From NCBI GenBank assembly GCA_002118135.1, contig BDIU01000107.1:1-64000 (forward strand): 64,000 bases of DNA, read 5' to 3'. Under the pieces are notes generated by a model. It saw only the letters and a list, made by a program, of their open reading frames with translations, had not been told where the DNA came from and did no database searches. Source of the stretch: Trebouxia sp. TZW2008 (Eukaryota; Chlorophyta; Trebouxiophyceae; Trebouxiales; Trebouxiaceae). Of this stretch, positions 54,090 to 64,000 are shown piece after piece. Within the stretch, counting starts at the first letter, position 1; each line of letters opens with the position of its first letter. A program made the position numbers and the translations under genes.

Positions 54090-57000
54090 ATGAACCTAAG
54101 ATGTAGAGGTCCTGACGGTCAATTTACACTCACAGGTGGTTACTCGTGAAACCCCGTCTCTGCTACAGACCATTGCGCTGCCGTCAAAGCCAAGTATTGA
54201 AGCCTTTTTTGTTTTCGCGCGCACACTTGCTGATTTTGCATGTGCAGGACTTGACCCGGGCATGACGGTCGCGGAGTTTCAGAAGTTACTGTCGTCCCGG
54301 TCAGGTGTGCCAGCGGCTTCACTGGAGGTTCTTGCAGGCTTCCCTCCCAAAGCCGCTCAGGTGCGCATCATTGCATCTGCGCTTGCTCAGGGCAGGGCCA
54401 GGGCAGGGCACAGGCCTACAGCCATAACACCAGGACTGCTTTGCTGCTGCTCCTGCCTCATTGTGTCAATCTGTACGAATTGCTGATGTCAGCGCATATT
54501 GAGTGCTGGCGACCCTTAGCTCTGCCAGAAGGGCAACAAACATCAATATGCGCTGACATGAGACTCAGCCACCCACAGCGCTCATGAAGCAAAGAACAAG
54601 CCAGATGCATTGGCGCCTGTCTCTCCATGCCTCTTGCGCTCATCCTGCTTCCAACCACTTCATTTCTGCCAGCAGCCCTATTGCAGACACATGTGTGGAC
54701 ACATCGCAGTGCCAACACACATCGTGAAATTGAAATGACATGTTCATTGCCAGTGCTGAACGCACTAGTACTAAGCCTATCCTGATCCCTGTTCCTTGCA
54801 GATGCCTTCAGATGCAGCTTCTGCCCCCTTATCATCTCTAGGATTGGTCATTGGAGACACCATTGTTGTCAGAAACTTGCGGCCAGGCACTGCAATTGCA
54901 ACAGTACCAAACCCCTAGCACCAATACTGTGAATAGTAAGCCCATTGTGGTATGTGTGGTCTGCAGATGCCATCGGATGCAGCTTCTGCCCCCTAGGATT
55001 GGCCATTAGGAACACCATTGTCATCAGAAACTTGCGGCCAGGCACTACGACTGCAAAAGCATCAAAGATTCAATGCCACTGTTGTGAATAGCAAGCTATT
55101 GTGGTATGTGTGATCTGCAGATGCCTTCAAATGCAGCTTCTGCCCCCTTGTCATCTCTAGGATTGGCCAATGGGGACACCATCGTCATCAGAAAATCCCA
55201 GCCAGGCCTTGCACCAGCAGCAACATCAACGGCAGCAGGATCAGCAGCAGCTGCACCAGTAGGAGCAGCAGCAGTGGCAGCAGCACCAGTGGCAGCACCA
55301 GCAGCAGCAGCAGCGGTACCAGCAGCAACAACAGCAGCAACAACAGCACCTGCATCAGCAGCAGCAGCAGCACCTGCACCAGCAACTGCAGCCTCAAGCA
55401 GCATGGCAAGGGGCGTCATCACGAATGCAAGCATGCCAGCTGCTCGAGCAACTCCTCCAGTGCATTATGAGCCCTCAATTCAGGTCAGTGACCCACGCCG
55501 CTTCAAACAAGCAACACTGTTTAGCAAGCCTTTGCAGAGTCACATCCAGCTGTCTTTCTTTGCTTTTGATACCACTGCTGACCCTACATAGAAGCTAAGT
55601 GCGGCTCAAAATTGTTGGGGAAAGCTTGGCTAAGGAGACAGACTCTGGAGCAAGTAAGTATTAAACGAGTTTGCCGCACTTAGCTAGTTGAGAGTTTATG
55701 CTATGGGAGACTCAGACCCTGGAGCAAGCAGCAAATGCACTTAGCGTCAGCCTTGCGCAGGATAGATACCAAGTATTCAAAAAGCAGTCGTTGCACTCCC
55801 AAAACCTAGCACATCGACAAGATTGGTACGCTGTACAACCTCGCATGTGCTGTTAGTAGTGGCCCATATTAGTACAGTAATCTCTTGATATAATGACTGC
55901 ATTGGTTACCAAGAAAAATGTCCTTGCGTAGCCAGAATGCAGTGCTTGGTTCCTAGTTGCATTGTCCTTACATCAAGAATGTCCTGTGTGTGACCTGAAA
56001 TGAACAGATTACTGTAACAAGAACTCATGTGATGTAGGAAACAGAGGATGAGCAGCTGGCACGGGCAATAGCAGCCTCCTTGGGTCAGGAAAGCACTTCC
56101 TATGCACCTTCCCCAGCACCTGCCTCAGCAATTGCCCAAGCAGCGTCACAGGCACCTTCTGCTGCAACACAGCATGCGGTATGTCTGACTCTTTTGCCAC
56201 TTTGACTGTTAGGCCAGATGCCAATTGGCACCTGTCACTAGTGGGGCCGTCTATGACACAGCAGTTTGTGCGCACCTACCCCAGCACCTGCCAAAGCAGC
56301 TTCACAGGCACCCTCTGCTGCAGCATCATCACAGCATGCGGTATGGTCAAAAAGGCTGTCACTTTGAAATTTAAAGCAGATGCATAAAGGCATCTGTCCT
56401 ACAGGGAATATCTAGCACAGTAAGCACAGCACACAGCCTGGCTGTAGCATAAAAAGTCAACGTGTTTGCTCGATTTTCGATGTCCTACAGGTTGAGACGT
56501 TGTGTATGGTGGCATACATCACCATACGTCAGGCAATTTGCGAACACAAATCAGCATGGGTTTTGGATGCTGTCTATAGGGCTTGCAAGGGTATCAAAAC
56601 GGCTATGCATCAAACAGCACCGACAGCACATCAGCTTTGACCACACTCTCAGACGGCAGCTGTGTTGTGCGGCGCAAAGTGGATGACGACAACAGCTGCC
56701 TGTTCAGCGCCGTAGCTTATGTCATGGAGGGTAGCAGAGCACATGCTCAGAAGCTGAGGTGAGTCACATGATTGCACTCAAACCTTGCAATACTGCCATT
56801 TCTGTATATGCCGTTCGCTTTGAATATTGAGAAAATTTTTCTGAAATCTAGTTGTCCATGCTCAGGGGCATCACTGCAGTCAAAATGCTGTGATCTGATA
56901 CCAATCAAATAGTTCTCACATTGAGAATGTCCCTACAACAAGTACGATTCTACACCGGGCATGTTTCAAAGCACATGATTGCAGTCGATCTTGCACTGCT

Positions 57001-60000
57001 GTAACAAATTTACGCAACGATTGCTTTGGCTACCAAGCAATGATCCCTGTAGTGGGTTGTTCCCACTCAGAGGCACCACTGCAGTAAAACGCAGTGTTCT
57101 GCCCCAAATTGCATAAGGCTCACGTTGAGAATGTCCTTGTATTAGGTGTCTACATTAGGAGGAACTACTGCGATGGACTGTGTGTCAGTTGGGCATTTCA
57201 TCAGTCAACTTTACGCACTTGAGATCATCAGTCAGTTTTGATTCATGTGGTGATATCTGCTGAGGTAGTTGCCTGCAACAGCTTCAATTGCAGATTGAGG
57301 TTCACATTGAATGGAGGCTATGATAAGCTGGAACTCAGCACCATCTTCACCTTAATTTGACACGTGTGGCAACAGGTGATAGCAGCTGTTGCAGCAGCTG
57401 ACCACTTCACCCTCAATGACAGCTTCCTGAAGAAGCCAAACGCACACCAGAATTTCGCATCCCTTTGTTTCTCATTTGTGTGTGTGCCGGCAGGGGTGAG
57501 CAGCTGCTGTGACAGCTGACCTGATTACATTCTTCTCCTTTGTTCGTCATGTGTGTGCAGGCAGGCGACATGGTTCTTCTTCTTCATTTGTGCAGGCAGG
57601 TGATAGCAGCTGTTGTGGCAGCTGACCCGTTTGCCTTCAATATAGCTTCTTTAGCCTACCCTACAGCAAAGTGTTGAAACCTTTCCTTTTTCTTGTTTGT
57701 TTATGATCTCTGTGCAGGCAGGTGATAGCAGCTAGTGTGACAGGTGGTCTGGTTGCATCCCTCCTCTTCACCCGTCACATGCGTGCAGACAGGTGATAGC
57801 AGCTGCTGTGGCAGCTGACCCCTTCACCTTCAGTGACAGCTTCTTCAAGAGCCTACAGCAAAATCTTGAAACCTGTCCTTTTTGTTGTTCACTCGTCATC
57901 ACCATGCAGGCAGGTGACGGCATCAACTGTGACAGACAGTCTGATTGCATCCCTCTTCTTCACCAGTCACATGTGTGCAGGCAAGTGATAGCAGCTGCTG
58001 TGGCAGCTGACCTTATTGCATCCTTCGTCTGCACCTGTCACATGGGTGCAGACAGGTGATAGCAGCTGCTGCAGCAGCTGACCCTTCACCTTCAATAAGG
58101 GCTTGCCAAAGGTCCTGCACGCAAGACATCAAAATATCACACTCCATTTCTTCTTCATTTGTCATCTCTGTGTGCAGCTGCTGTAGCAGCTGACCTGTTT
58201 GTGTCCTCCTTCTCCTTCTTCACCATCAAGAGGTGACATCATTCTTCTTCTTCAACTGTCACATGTGTGCAGGCAGGTGATAGCAGCTGCTGTAGCAGCT
58301 GACCCCTTCACCTTCAATGATGGCTTTCTAGGAAAGCCCAATGAAGAGTACCGGAAGTGGATCCTAGATCCAAAGAAATGGGGAGGTGCTATTGAGCTGT
58401 CTATCTTTGCAAAGTAAGATGTTTTCTGCAGCTGGCACTGTCTTCTTCTGCTTCATGCGCCAATGACGCCTAGTTCGCATGATTCAAATTGCATCTCTTT
58501 CTGCATGTGGCGTCAGACTTGACATTTCAAATTGTGTCCTGATGTTGAAGTGCTGCATGTTGAGTTGCTGCGTGCTGAGTTGCTGCATGCTTTGCTTTGA
58601 ACAAGGTGACTGACATCAGTTCGGCTCCCTGTGATGCTGACTTTGCTGTCACTGCAAAGTCAATCTGACCATCTATGCATGCCGTGCGGGCATGTTGGCT
58701 GAGAAGGTGCACATGACAAGTAACTCAAGACGTGCATTTTGTTGCCTACTTTGACTGCCTTTGCAAGCCCTCTGGCGTAGAGATAGCTACCTTGATATGC
58801 TCATGATTGTAAACATCACATGTCTTGATCTGCACCGTCAACAAGCCTGGCCAACTTGCTGCAGTTGAGAAGCACTGAGCATCACATCATTGCCAAGTGT
58901 GTGTGTGTGTGTGTGTGTACCTTTCACATCCCAGGGAGAAGTCCCGGTGACCAGCTCGTTGCAACTTGAGCATGTATGCTGTGCAGGCATTTTGGCAGGG
59001 AGACTGCTGCCTATGACATCCAGATCAACACATGTGATGTTCATAATTAACAAGCCTGGCCGACTTGCTGCAGTTGAGAAGCATTGATAATTTTGATGTT
59101 GACTGGTGCGTGTATGCCTATCTCAAGTCCGAAAGAAGTTGCAGTAAATGGCTCATTGCAACTTGAGCATGCATGCTGTGTAGGCACTTTGGCAGGGAGA
59201 TAGCTGCCTATGCCATTTAGACCAAGAGAAGTAATGTGTACGTACAAGCTGCTATTCTTGAGTGCAGGCCAACACTTGAGTCTACATGCTGCGCAGGCAT
59301 TTGGTATGGAGTCTGCTGCATGTAACAGCCAGCTCACCGTAGTCATCTGATGTGGGCAAAGAATCTGCGGCAGTGAAGTCACAATGGTCAAATGTGCGTG
59401 CATGCTGTGCAGGCACTTTGGCAGGGAGATTGCTGCCTATGAAATCCAGACAAAGATTTTTGATGTGTACGGGCAAGGCCAGGGCTACAGGGGACTGCAG
59501 TTGTCCTTTAGAGCATGTAACTGCAGCCTAAGCATCCTGACAGCAAAACTGCTGCCAATGATAATCAATGCATCAGATGCAAGACGCATTGGCATGCTGT
59601 GCAGGCACTTTGGCAGGGAGATTGCTGCCTACGACATTCACACCAAGAGGTGTGATGTGTACGGGCGAGGCGAGGGCTACAGGGGACTGCAGTTGTCCTC
59701 TAGAGCATGTAACTGTGGCCTAAGCATCCTGACAGCAAAACTGCTGCCAATGATAATCAACGCATCAGATGCAAGACGCATTGGCATGCTGTGCAGGCAC
59801 TTTGGCAGGGAGATTGCTGCCTACGACCTGCAGACCAAGAGGTGTAGTGTGTTCAGACCATAGGAAACAGCAATTGACTCTTTCAACAGCTGAGTGCATT
59901 CGGGCAATTGAGCATGCATGGTGTGCAGGCATTTTGGCAGGGAGATTGCTGCGTATGACATTCAGACCAAGCGGTGTGATGTGTATGGGCGAGGGCTGCA

Positions 60001-62023
60001 GGGGACTGCAGTTGTCCTCTAGAGCATGTAACAGCATCCCAACAGCAGGACTGCTGCCGATGATAATCAACGCATCAGATGTAAGACGCATTGGCATGCT
60101 GTGCAGGCATTTTGGCAGGGAGGTTGCTGCCTACGACCTGCAGACCAAGAGGTGTAGTGTGTACAGACTGTAGGAAACAGCAATTGACTCTTTCAAGAGC
60201 TGAATGCATTCAGGCAATTGAGCATGCATGGTGTGCAGGCATTTTGGCAGGGAGATTGCTGCGTATGACATTCAGACAAAGAGGTGTGATGTGTATGGTC
60301 AGGGGGAGGGCTACCAGGAACAAGCCATGCTCATATATGATGGACTGCACTATGATGCTCTGGCACTAGCAGGTACATGCACTTTGTTTTCACCAAAAAG
60401 CAATGCAGTGTGATTTCAACAATGGAGTGTGGACAAAGCACAAACAATTTTACTGAGAACAGGCCATGCTAATATATGATGGACTGCACTATGATGCTCT
60501 GGCACTAGCAGTTACACATACTTCTCTGTGTCAGTAGATTTGATGTAAAGACATTCCGAGTGTAAGGACAATGCAGTTGGATGCATTCTGACTGCAAAAA
60601 TACCTTTCCGTTCTCGTTCTCGTTCATCAGAAAGCAATGCAGTGCGATTGCAACAATGGGATGTGAACAAACCATAAACAATTCCACTGAGAACAGGCCA
60701 TGCTCATCCCTGATGGACTGCACTATGATACTCTGGCGGCAGCAACTATGGTGACCTCACATTTTTACCAATCAAGTCCAGGTGCTGTTTTCAAGTCATT
60801 GCCAAGATGTTGCTGGTGATGCATTGCAGCCTTTCAACATGCTTCAGAACAATTGAGGCAGTGTGAATGTGCTGAGCGTGTTGAGATGCTGGTTAAAAGA
60901 GAATGCCAAAACATTGTATGTTGTGTTGCAGCCTTTCAAGACGCACCAGAAGAGTTGGATGTGACCATCACAGAAACCTCCAGCAGTCAGTTGCCAGCCA
61001 TACAGCGGGCTGCTGCAGCTCTCACATCACAGGTGATTTCGCCATATATCACTTTTGTACTGCTTGTCTGCCCTGCTTTGTTCAGAAGTTTCTCTGTTTG
61101 TGCATCTATTCCAGCATCACAGAAACCTGCAGCAGCCAACTGGAAGCTGCAGAATAGGCTGCTGCAGCTCTCATATCTCAAGTAGTCTTGCCGTATGCTA
61201 CTTTTGAACTGCCTACCTTCCCTCCTGTACTCATCATTTTCTCTGTTTGTGCATCTATTCCAGCATTACAGACATCCTGAGTAGTTGTTTGGAAGCTGTA
61301 CCGCGGGCTGCTGCAGCTCTCACATTTCAGCAAGTCTTGCTCTCTTGCTTCATTCTTCCTCTTTTTGGAACAGCCACTGGCATGTTATTGAGTTTTCTGT
61401 TCTTCTGTCCAGTAATGCATTACAGACGCCTGCAACAATCATCTGGAAGCTGTACGATGGGCTGCTACAGCTCTCACCTCTCAGTTAATCTTGGTATCAC
61501 TTACTGTGCCACTCCTTGCCGCCTTCTTGTCCTCTTGGTCATTGTGTTCAGAGTATGGAGCAAGGCTTTTGGGCTCCGCCCACAAGACAGTGAGTAAGTT
61601 GCGAAACTTCAGCAACTCAGCAGCAAATGTAGAGCAGTTTTGTCGTTACAGTGACTTTGCTTGTTTTAGACCAATTTTGGTCCATCTGGACTATCTGTCT
61701 ATGTACAGGTCACCACTGCGCATGCGTTGTTGCTTGCTCACTCAATCAATCAATCATTCACTCTCTGTTCTTTCTGTCTTCTTCTCCATGCATGCTGCCT
61801 GTGCCTATCGGTCGCTCTGCATGCGTTGAATAAATGAAGTGAATGAATAGCATGTCTCGAAGCACTGCATGCTGCTTTGCAGGCAAACCAAGCCAGACAG
61901 TTCACAGACACTGCCAGCTTCACACTGCGCTGTGGGGTTTGCAAGATTGGCGTCAAGGGAGAGAAAGAAGCGGTGGCCCATGCTCAAGCCACAGGGCACA
62001 CAGACTTCTCAGAATACCACTGA
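54090..62023 (+). CDS. OTU1/YOD1-type ubiquitin thioesterase
   Basis: Exons: 54090-54135, 54248-54360, 55121-55483, 56038-56178, one ending 56758 (start near 56650 unresolved), 58273-58413, 60239-60372, 60932-61032, 61883-62023. Domain order matches OTU1: N-terminal UBX-like domain (MNLRCRGPDGQFTLTG, EFQKLLSSRSGVPAASLEVL, GDTIVIR), an Ala/Pro-rich linker, a ubiquitin-interacting helix (EDEQLARAIAASLG), the OTU core with catalytic Cys in DDDNSCLFSAV, WGGAIELSIFAKHFGREI, the catalytic His in IYDGLHYDALAL, and a C-terminal C2H2 finger (CGVCKIGV ... HAQATGH). The enzyme removes ubiquitin chains and works with p97/Cdc48 in ER-associated degradation. Six of its exons have tandem partial copies, swelling the gene to 8 kb. 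The linker Ala stretch comes from a CAG-rich run at 55200-55390. Confidence 0.94.
54795..55080 (+). repeat. Two upstream copies of OTU1 exon 3
   Basis: Blocks at 54802-54902 and 54967-55055 repeat GCAGATGCCTTCAGATGCAG and the GDTIVVRNLRPGT stretch of exon 55121-55483, then end before the Ala-rich part. The second has lost a short piece (TTATCATCT) before AGGATTGG. Confidence 0.88.
56265..56345 (+). repeat. Downstream copy of the OTU1 UIM exon end
   Basis: CCCCAGCACCTGCCAAAGCA and GGCACCCTCTGCTGCAGCAT repeat the 3' end of exon 56038-56178, including its CATGCGGTATG donor. Confidence 0.82.
57370..58240 (+). repeat. Nine-copy upstream array of OTU1 exon 6
   Basis: GTGATAGCAGCTGCTGTAGC with CAGCTGAC recurs at about 57375, 57493, 57598, 57719, 57791, 57910, 57985, 58054 and 58172 before the intact exon 58273-58413. 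Two subtypes alternate: ADPFTFNDSF-like and ADLIASF-like. None contains the EEYRKWILDPKKWGGAIE part. Most carry a TGCAGGCAG acceptor. Confidence 0.9.
58897..58918. repeat. (GT)n dinucleotide microsatellite
   Basis: About 11 GT units in an OTU1 intron, between two copies of the next exon. Confidence 0.95.
58975..60140 (+). repeat. Eight-copy upstream array of OTU1 exon 7
   Basis: Copies begin after TGTGCAG at about 58986, 59184, 59297, 59413, 59604, 59791, 59930 and 60107, before the intact exon 60239-60372. Copies read HFGREIAAYDIQTKRCDVYG with small changes; several add an RGLQLSSRACN tail. Dimers of about 180-190 and 320 bases are repeated almost exactly, so the latest duplications are recent. 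Confidence 0.92.
60435..60750 (+). repeat. Two downstream copies of OTU1 exon 7 end
   Basis: GAACAGGCCATGCT and GATGGACTGCACTATGATGC repeat at about 60455-60512 and 60690-60747, carrying the 3' part of exon 60239-60372 with LIYDGLHYDALAL-like readings. The donor GCAGGTAC has become GCAGTTAC and GCAACTAT. Confidence 0.87.
61105..61490 (+). repeat. Three downstream copies of OTU1 exon 8 end
   Basis: At about 61112-61186, 61262-61335 and 61418-61484 the GAAACCTGCAGCAG, GGCTGCTGCAGCTCTCAC end of exon 60932-61032 recurs with following intron sequence. In each, CAGGTGA of the intact donor is changed. Confidence 0.82.
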
Positions 62024-62256
62024 AAGCAGCAACAGCAGGCACGTCAGCAAAACCTTGCTCTTCTTGACCAAGCCCACATGGAGCAGCTGAGTTAGCTGCA
62101 GAGCCAGCTCCAGGCTCAGCTGACTCAGCGCTCAGCCTCTGAGTCAAGATATGCTGAGCACATCTTTCATGCGCAGCACGTTCACATCTGCTCAGCTGAG
62201 GCACACACAAAGCTGTCGACGCTGTCAGAGCTGTCTTTGACATCATCAGGTTTCAT

Positions 62257-62715
62257 TGTACAGTCTCGCTGTGCACAGCGCTCGTATGCAGTGACCATCA
62301 TCGCCGTGGTCATAGCTGTTGTTACAGGGCAAACTTAATTGGCTCTCTGACACGTAGCTAGCATACCCTTTTCACGCGCCCCGTTACAGTGATTTCGGAT
62401 GTTAGGCCGTTTGACCTCAGATTGGAGGTCGGCGGTTCGATTCAGCGCTTCCGCACGATTGGTCCTGTTTCCAGCCAGGATATGATACTTGACGTTGATT
62501 GCTTCATGAATTGGGTCTCCGCTCTCGTAAATTGATTCAAGCCCGGGGTCTTTATTTTACGGGAGGAATGTTACAGGGCAAACTTAATTGGCTCTCTGAC
62601 ACGTAGCTAGCACACCCTTTTCATGCGCCCCGTTACAGCTGTACAGTCTCGAGATGCCCTGTGCTCGCATGCAGTGACTGTGACTGTTACCGTGGTGATA
62701 GCTGTACAGTCTAAC
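62257..62715. repeat. About 65-bp host duplication split by an element
   Basis: TGTACAGTCTCG ... GTGGTSATAGCTGT occurs at 62257-62319 and 62640-62707. The two copies flank the TRIM-like element, which inserted at their junction. Confidence 0.8.
62320..62637. mobile_element. TRIM-like miniature LTR element, 318 bp, with 5-bp target duplication
   Basis: Terminal direct repeats 62320-62388 and 62569-62637 are each 69 bases, differ at only two positions, begin TGTTACAGGG and end CCCCGTTACA, so they have the TG...CA ends of LTRs. GCTGT flanks both sides (62315-62319 and 62638-62642) as a 5-bp target-site duplication. A purine run GGGAGGAA abuts the 3' repeat, as a polypurine tract would. The 180-base interior has no coding capacity and contains GACCTC/GAGGTC arms and GGTTCGATTC, which resembles a tRNA B-box. 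No classical TGG primer-binding site follows the 5' repeat, which is odd for this class. Confidence 0.9.
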
Positions 62716-62719
62716 TCAG

Positions 62720-64000
62720 TTGACACCTCTTTTTGCTGCTTGCATGTGACATGCTCAAACTGCATGCAAGCAGATTGACTTGTCCATGCAGCAGCAGGAC
62801 CGGCTGATTCAATCAATATGCATCAGCAGCAACATAACCAGCTTCCTGTAATCGCTGAAGTCAGACAAGGCTCAGCATAAATACTGCATACTGCACAGTG
62901 AAAGACAGATAAGGCTCGGCATAAATACTGCATTGCACGCATTGATTGCCAAGAGCTGGCTAGCTCACGAGTAACAAAAGACAAACAGATCATGTTCACT
63001 ATCTACGTATACCGCAGCCAGCGCAAAACCATGAGCACTTGTGTACACCACGCATCTGTCTGGGCTTTGCACTTGTTGAATGTAAAATAGATGCCAGGTT
63101 GTGCCGCCAGACTACTTACAGATGACAGACACAACATGCCGGTGGAAAGCCTCTCATAATGTGTAGTCGTGTCGTCTGGTTTCAAGTTCTGCCATGCTGT
63201 TGTTGCCAATGGCTAGTGATCACTTGAAAGAGTGTTTTGTCCGAGCTGCCTATAATGACAGAGGCTCCCTTGATGATGCCAAATGGCATTGATTTCTCTG
63301 TTGCTTTGCTCTGGCATGAAGTTTGTGCTAGATGTGAAGAGCGGTGGATCAGTAGGTGTTTGCTTCCGCATAGATGGGATCTACGCTTTTGTTCCACTCA
63401 TTGTAGTACCGATCTAGAAGCCGTTCTGCGCCTGTGACTCCACTCTGCAGAATGCACACAGCGTGTTAGACTTACTCACTCTGTGAACACCATCAATTGC
63501 TGCTGTACAGCATCATACAGCTGACAATGTTGAGTGTTTGCACGCGCAGGCATGCCCCTGATGGCAGAAAGCTCCACCTGCATGCAAGCAAGGTCACAAC
63601 AAGCGTTGTTTGCAGTTTCAATTAAGCAAGCTGTTGACTTGTGCTCACAACTGCGTCACTGCTGGCATAGCATGTCACAGGTGACAAATTTTCGGTTGCG
63701 CACATACAACTTTGGAAAATGTCATGGCATCGCATGGCATAGACAGTAAGCTCTTGACTTGAGCACATGTCTGAATCTGGTCTTGGTGAGATTGCCGTGG
63801 CATCACATCAAGAGCTGTGTGAACTGTGCTCATAGGTACCATTGTGCCATGGCATGAAGAGCCTTTGACTAAGTTTGACTTAGTTTGACTAAGTTTGACT
63901 CAGTAGACAAATTGACTTGTGCTGATAAGCATACTTGCCCAGCATTGCATGCCATGACAGTCTCAACATACCACAGCATGGCACAACAGGCAAGCATGGC
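62720..64000. other. Region downstream of OTU1 and the TRIM-like element
   Basis: No supported gene. A 28-base direct repeat (AGACAAGGCTCAGCATAAAT / AGATAAGGCTCGGCATAAAT) lies at about 62862 and 62904. From 63500 on, CATGGCATG and TTGACTTG words recur irregularly. Confidence 0.4.
63864..63903. repeat. 10-bp tandem repeat, four units
   Basis: TTTGACTAAG, TTTGACTTAG, TTTGACTAAG, TTTGACTCAG in a row. Confidence 0.95.

Noticed and set aside
55096..55434. Minus-strand Ala/Leu-rich open frames
   Set aside because: Antisense shadows of the CAG-rich, alanine-coding OTU1 linker.
960..61490. CRISPR-like or minisatellite interpretation of the arrays
   Set aside because: Units are exon fragments with splice sites, differ in length and sequence, and lie inside eukaryotic genes.
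62389..62568. A true tRNA gene inside the TRIM-like element
   Set aside because: A B-box-like word and one stem are present, but no complete cloverleaf could be drawn.

Overview
The window is nuclear DNA of an intron-rich eukaryote, most likely a green alga (chlorophyte, perhaps a trebouxiophyte). The reasons are the gene set (a Rubisco-LSMT-type SET protein, MPV17, ERMP1, Yippee and OTU1 homologues, and a thioredoxin-like protein), short GT-AG introns, a TTTAGGG-type telomeric motif at 32.4 kb, and retroelement remnants. No prokaryotic operon, rRNA gene or CRISPR is present. The organism call is inference; the gene families are read from the translations.

Layout: an MPV17/PMP22 family gene (793-3396, minus); a SET-domain methyltransferase gene (4142-9959, minus); a large ERMP1-like M28 metallopeptidase gene (10230-24208, plus); a small Yippee zinc-binding gene (25234-25994, minus); a thioredoxin-like gene (26127-27846, plus). 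From 28 to 45.3 kb the sequence is repeat-laden, with convincing but unassigned exons: plus strand at 28.4-30.5 kb, minus strand from 32.9 kb on. It also holds a hairpin-dense AT-rich block and tandem arrays. Then come a minus-strand gene joining an SRPBCC/COQ10-like domain to a hyperacidic tail with a GRP (AT-hook-like) core (45741 to about 53783) and an OTU1/YOD1-type deubiquitinase gene (54090-62023, plus). Just after it lies a 318-bp element with 69-bp terminal direct repeats and a 5-bp target-site duplication (TRIM-like). A 5'-truncated LINE 3' end sits in an intron of the acidic gene.

Three gene pairs are divergent with short shared upstream regions (SET/ERMP1 270 bp, Yippee/thioredoxin 132 bp, SRPBCC/OTU1 about 300 bp). 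The products are diverse (membrane protein, protein methylation, ER proteolysis, redox, ubiquitin removal) and show no common pathway.

The most striking feature is shared by five recognised genes: tandem arrays of partial exon copies. Each copy spans one exon-intron boundary. Copies carrying the acceptor plus the 5' part of an exon lie upstream of the intact exon; copies carrying the 3' part plus the donor lie downstream. Splicing from intact exon to intact exon keeps phase almost throughout, so the copies can sit silently in introns. Introns here appear to have grown by repeated boundary-spanning tandem duplication, leaving many decoy or alternative exons. All exon edges come from reading GT/AG sites and reading phase by eye, without transcript data.
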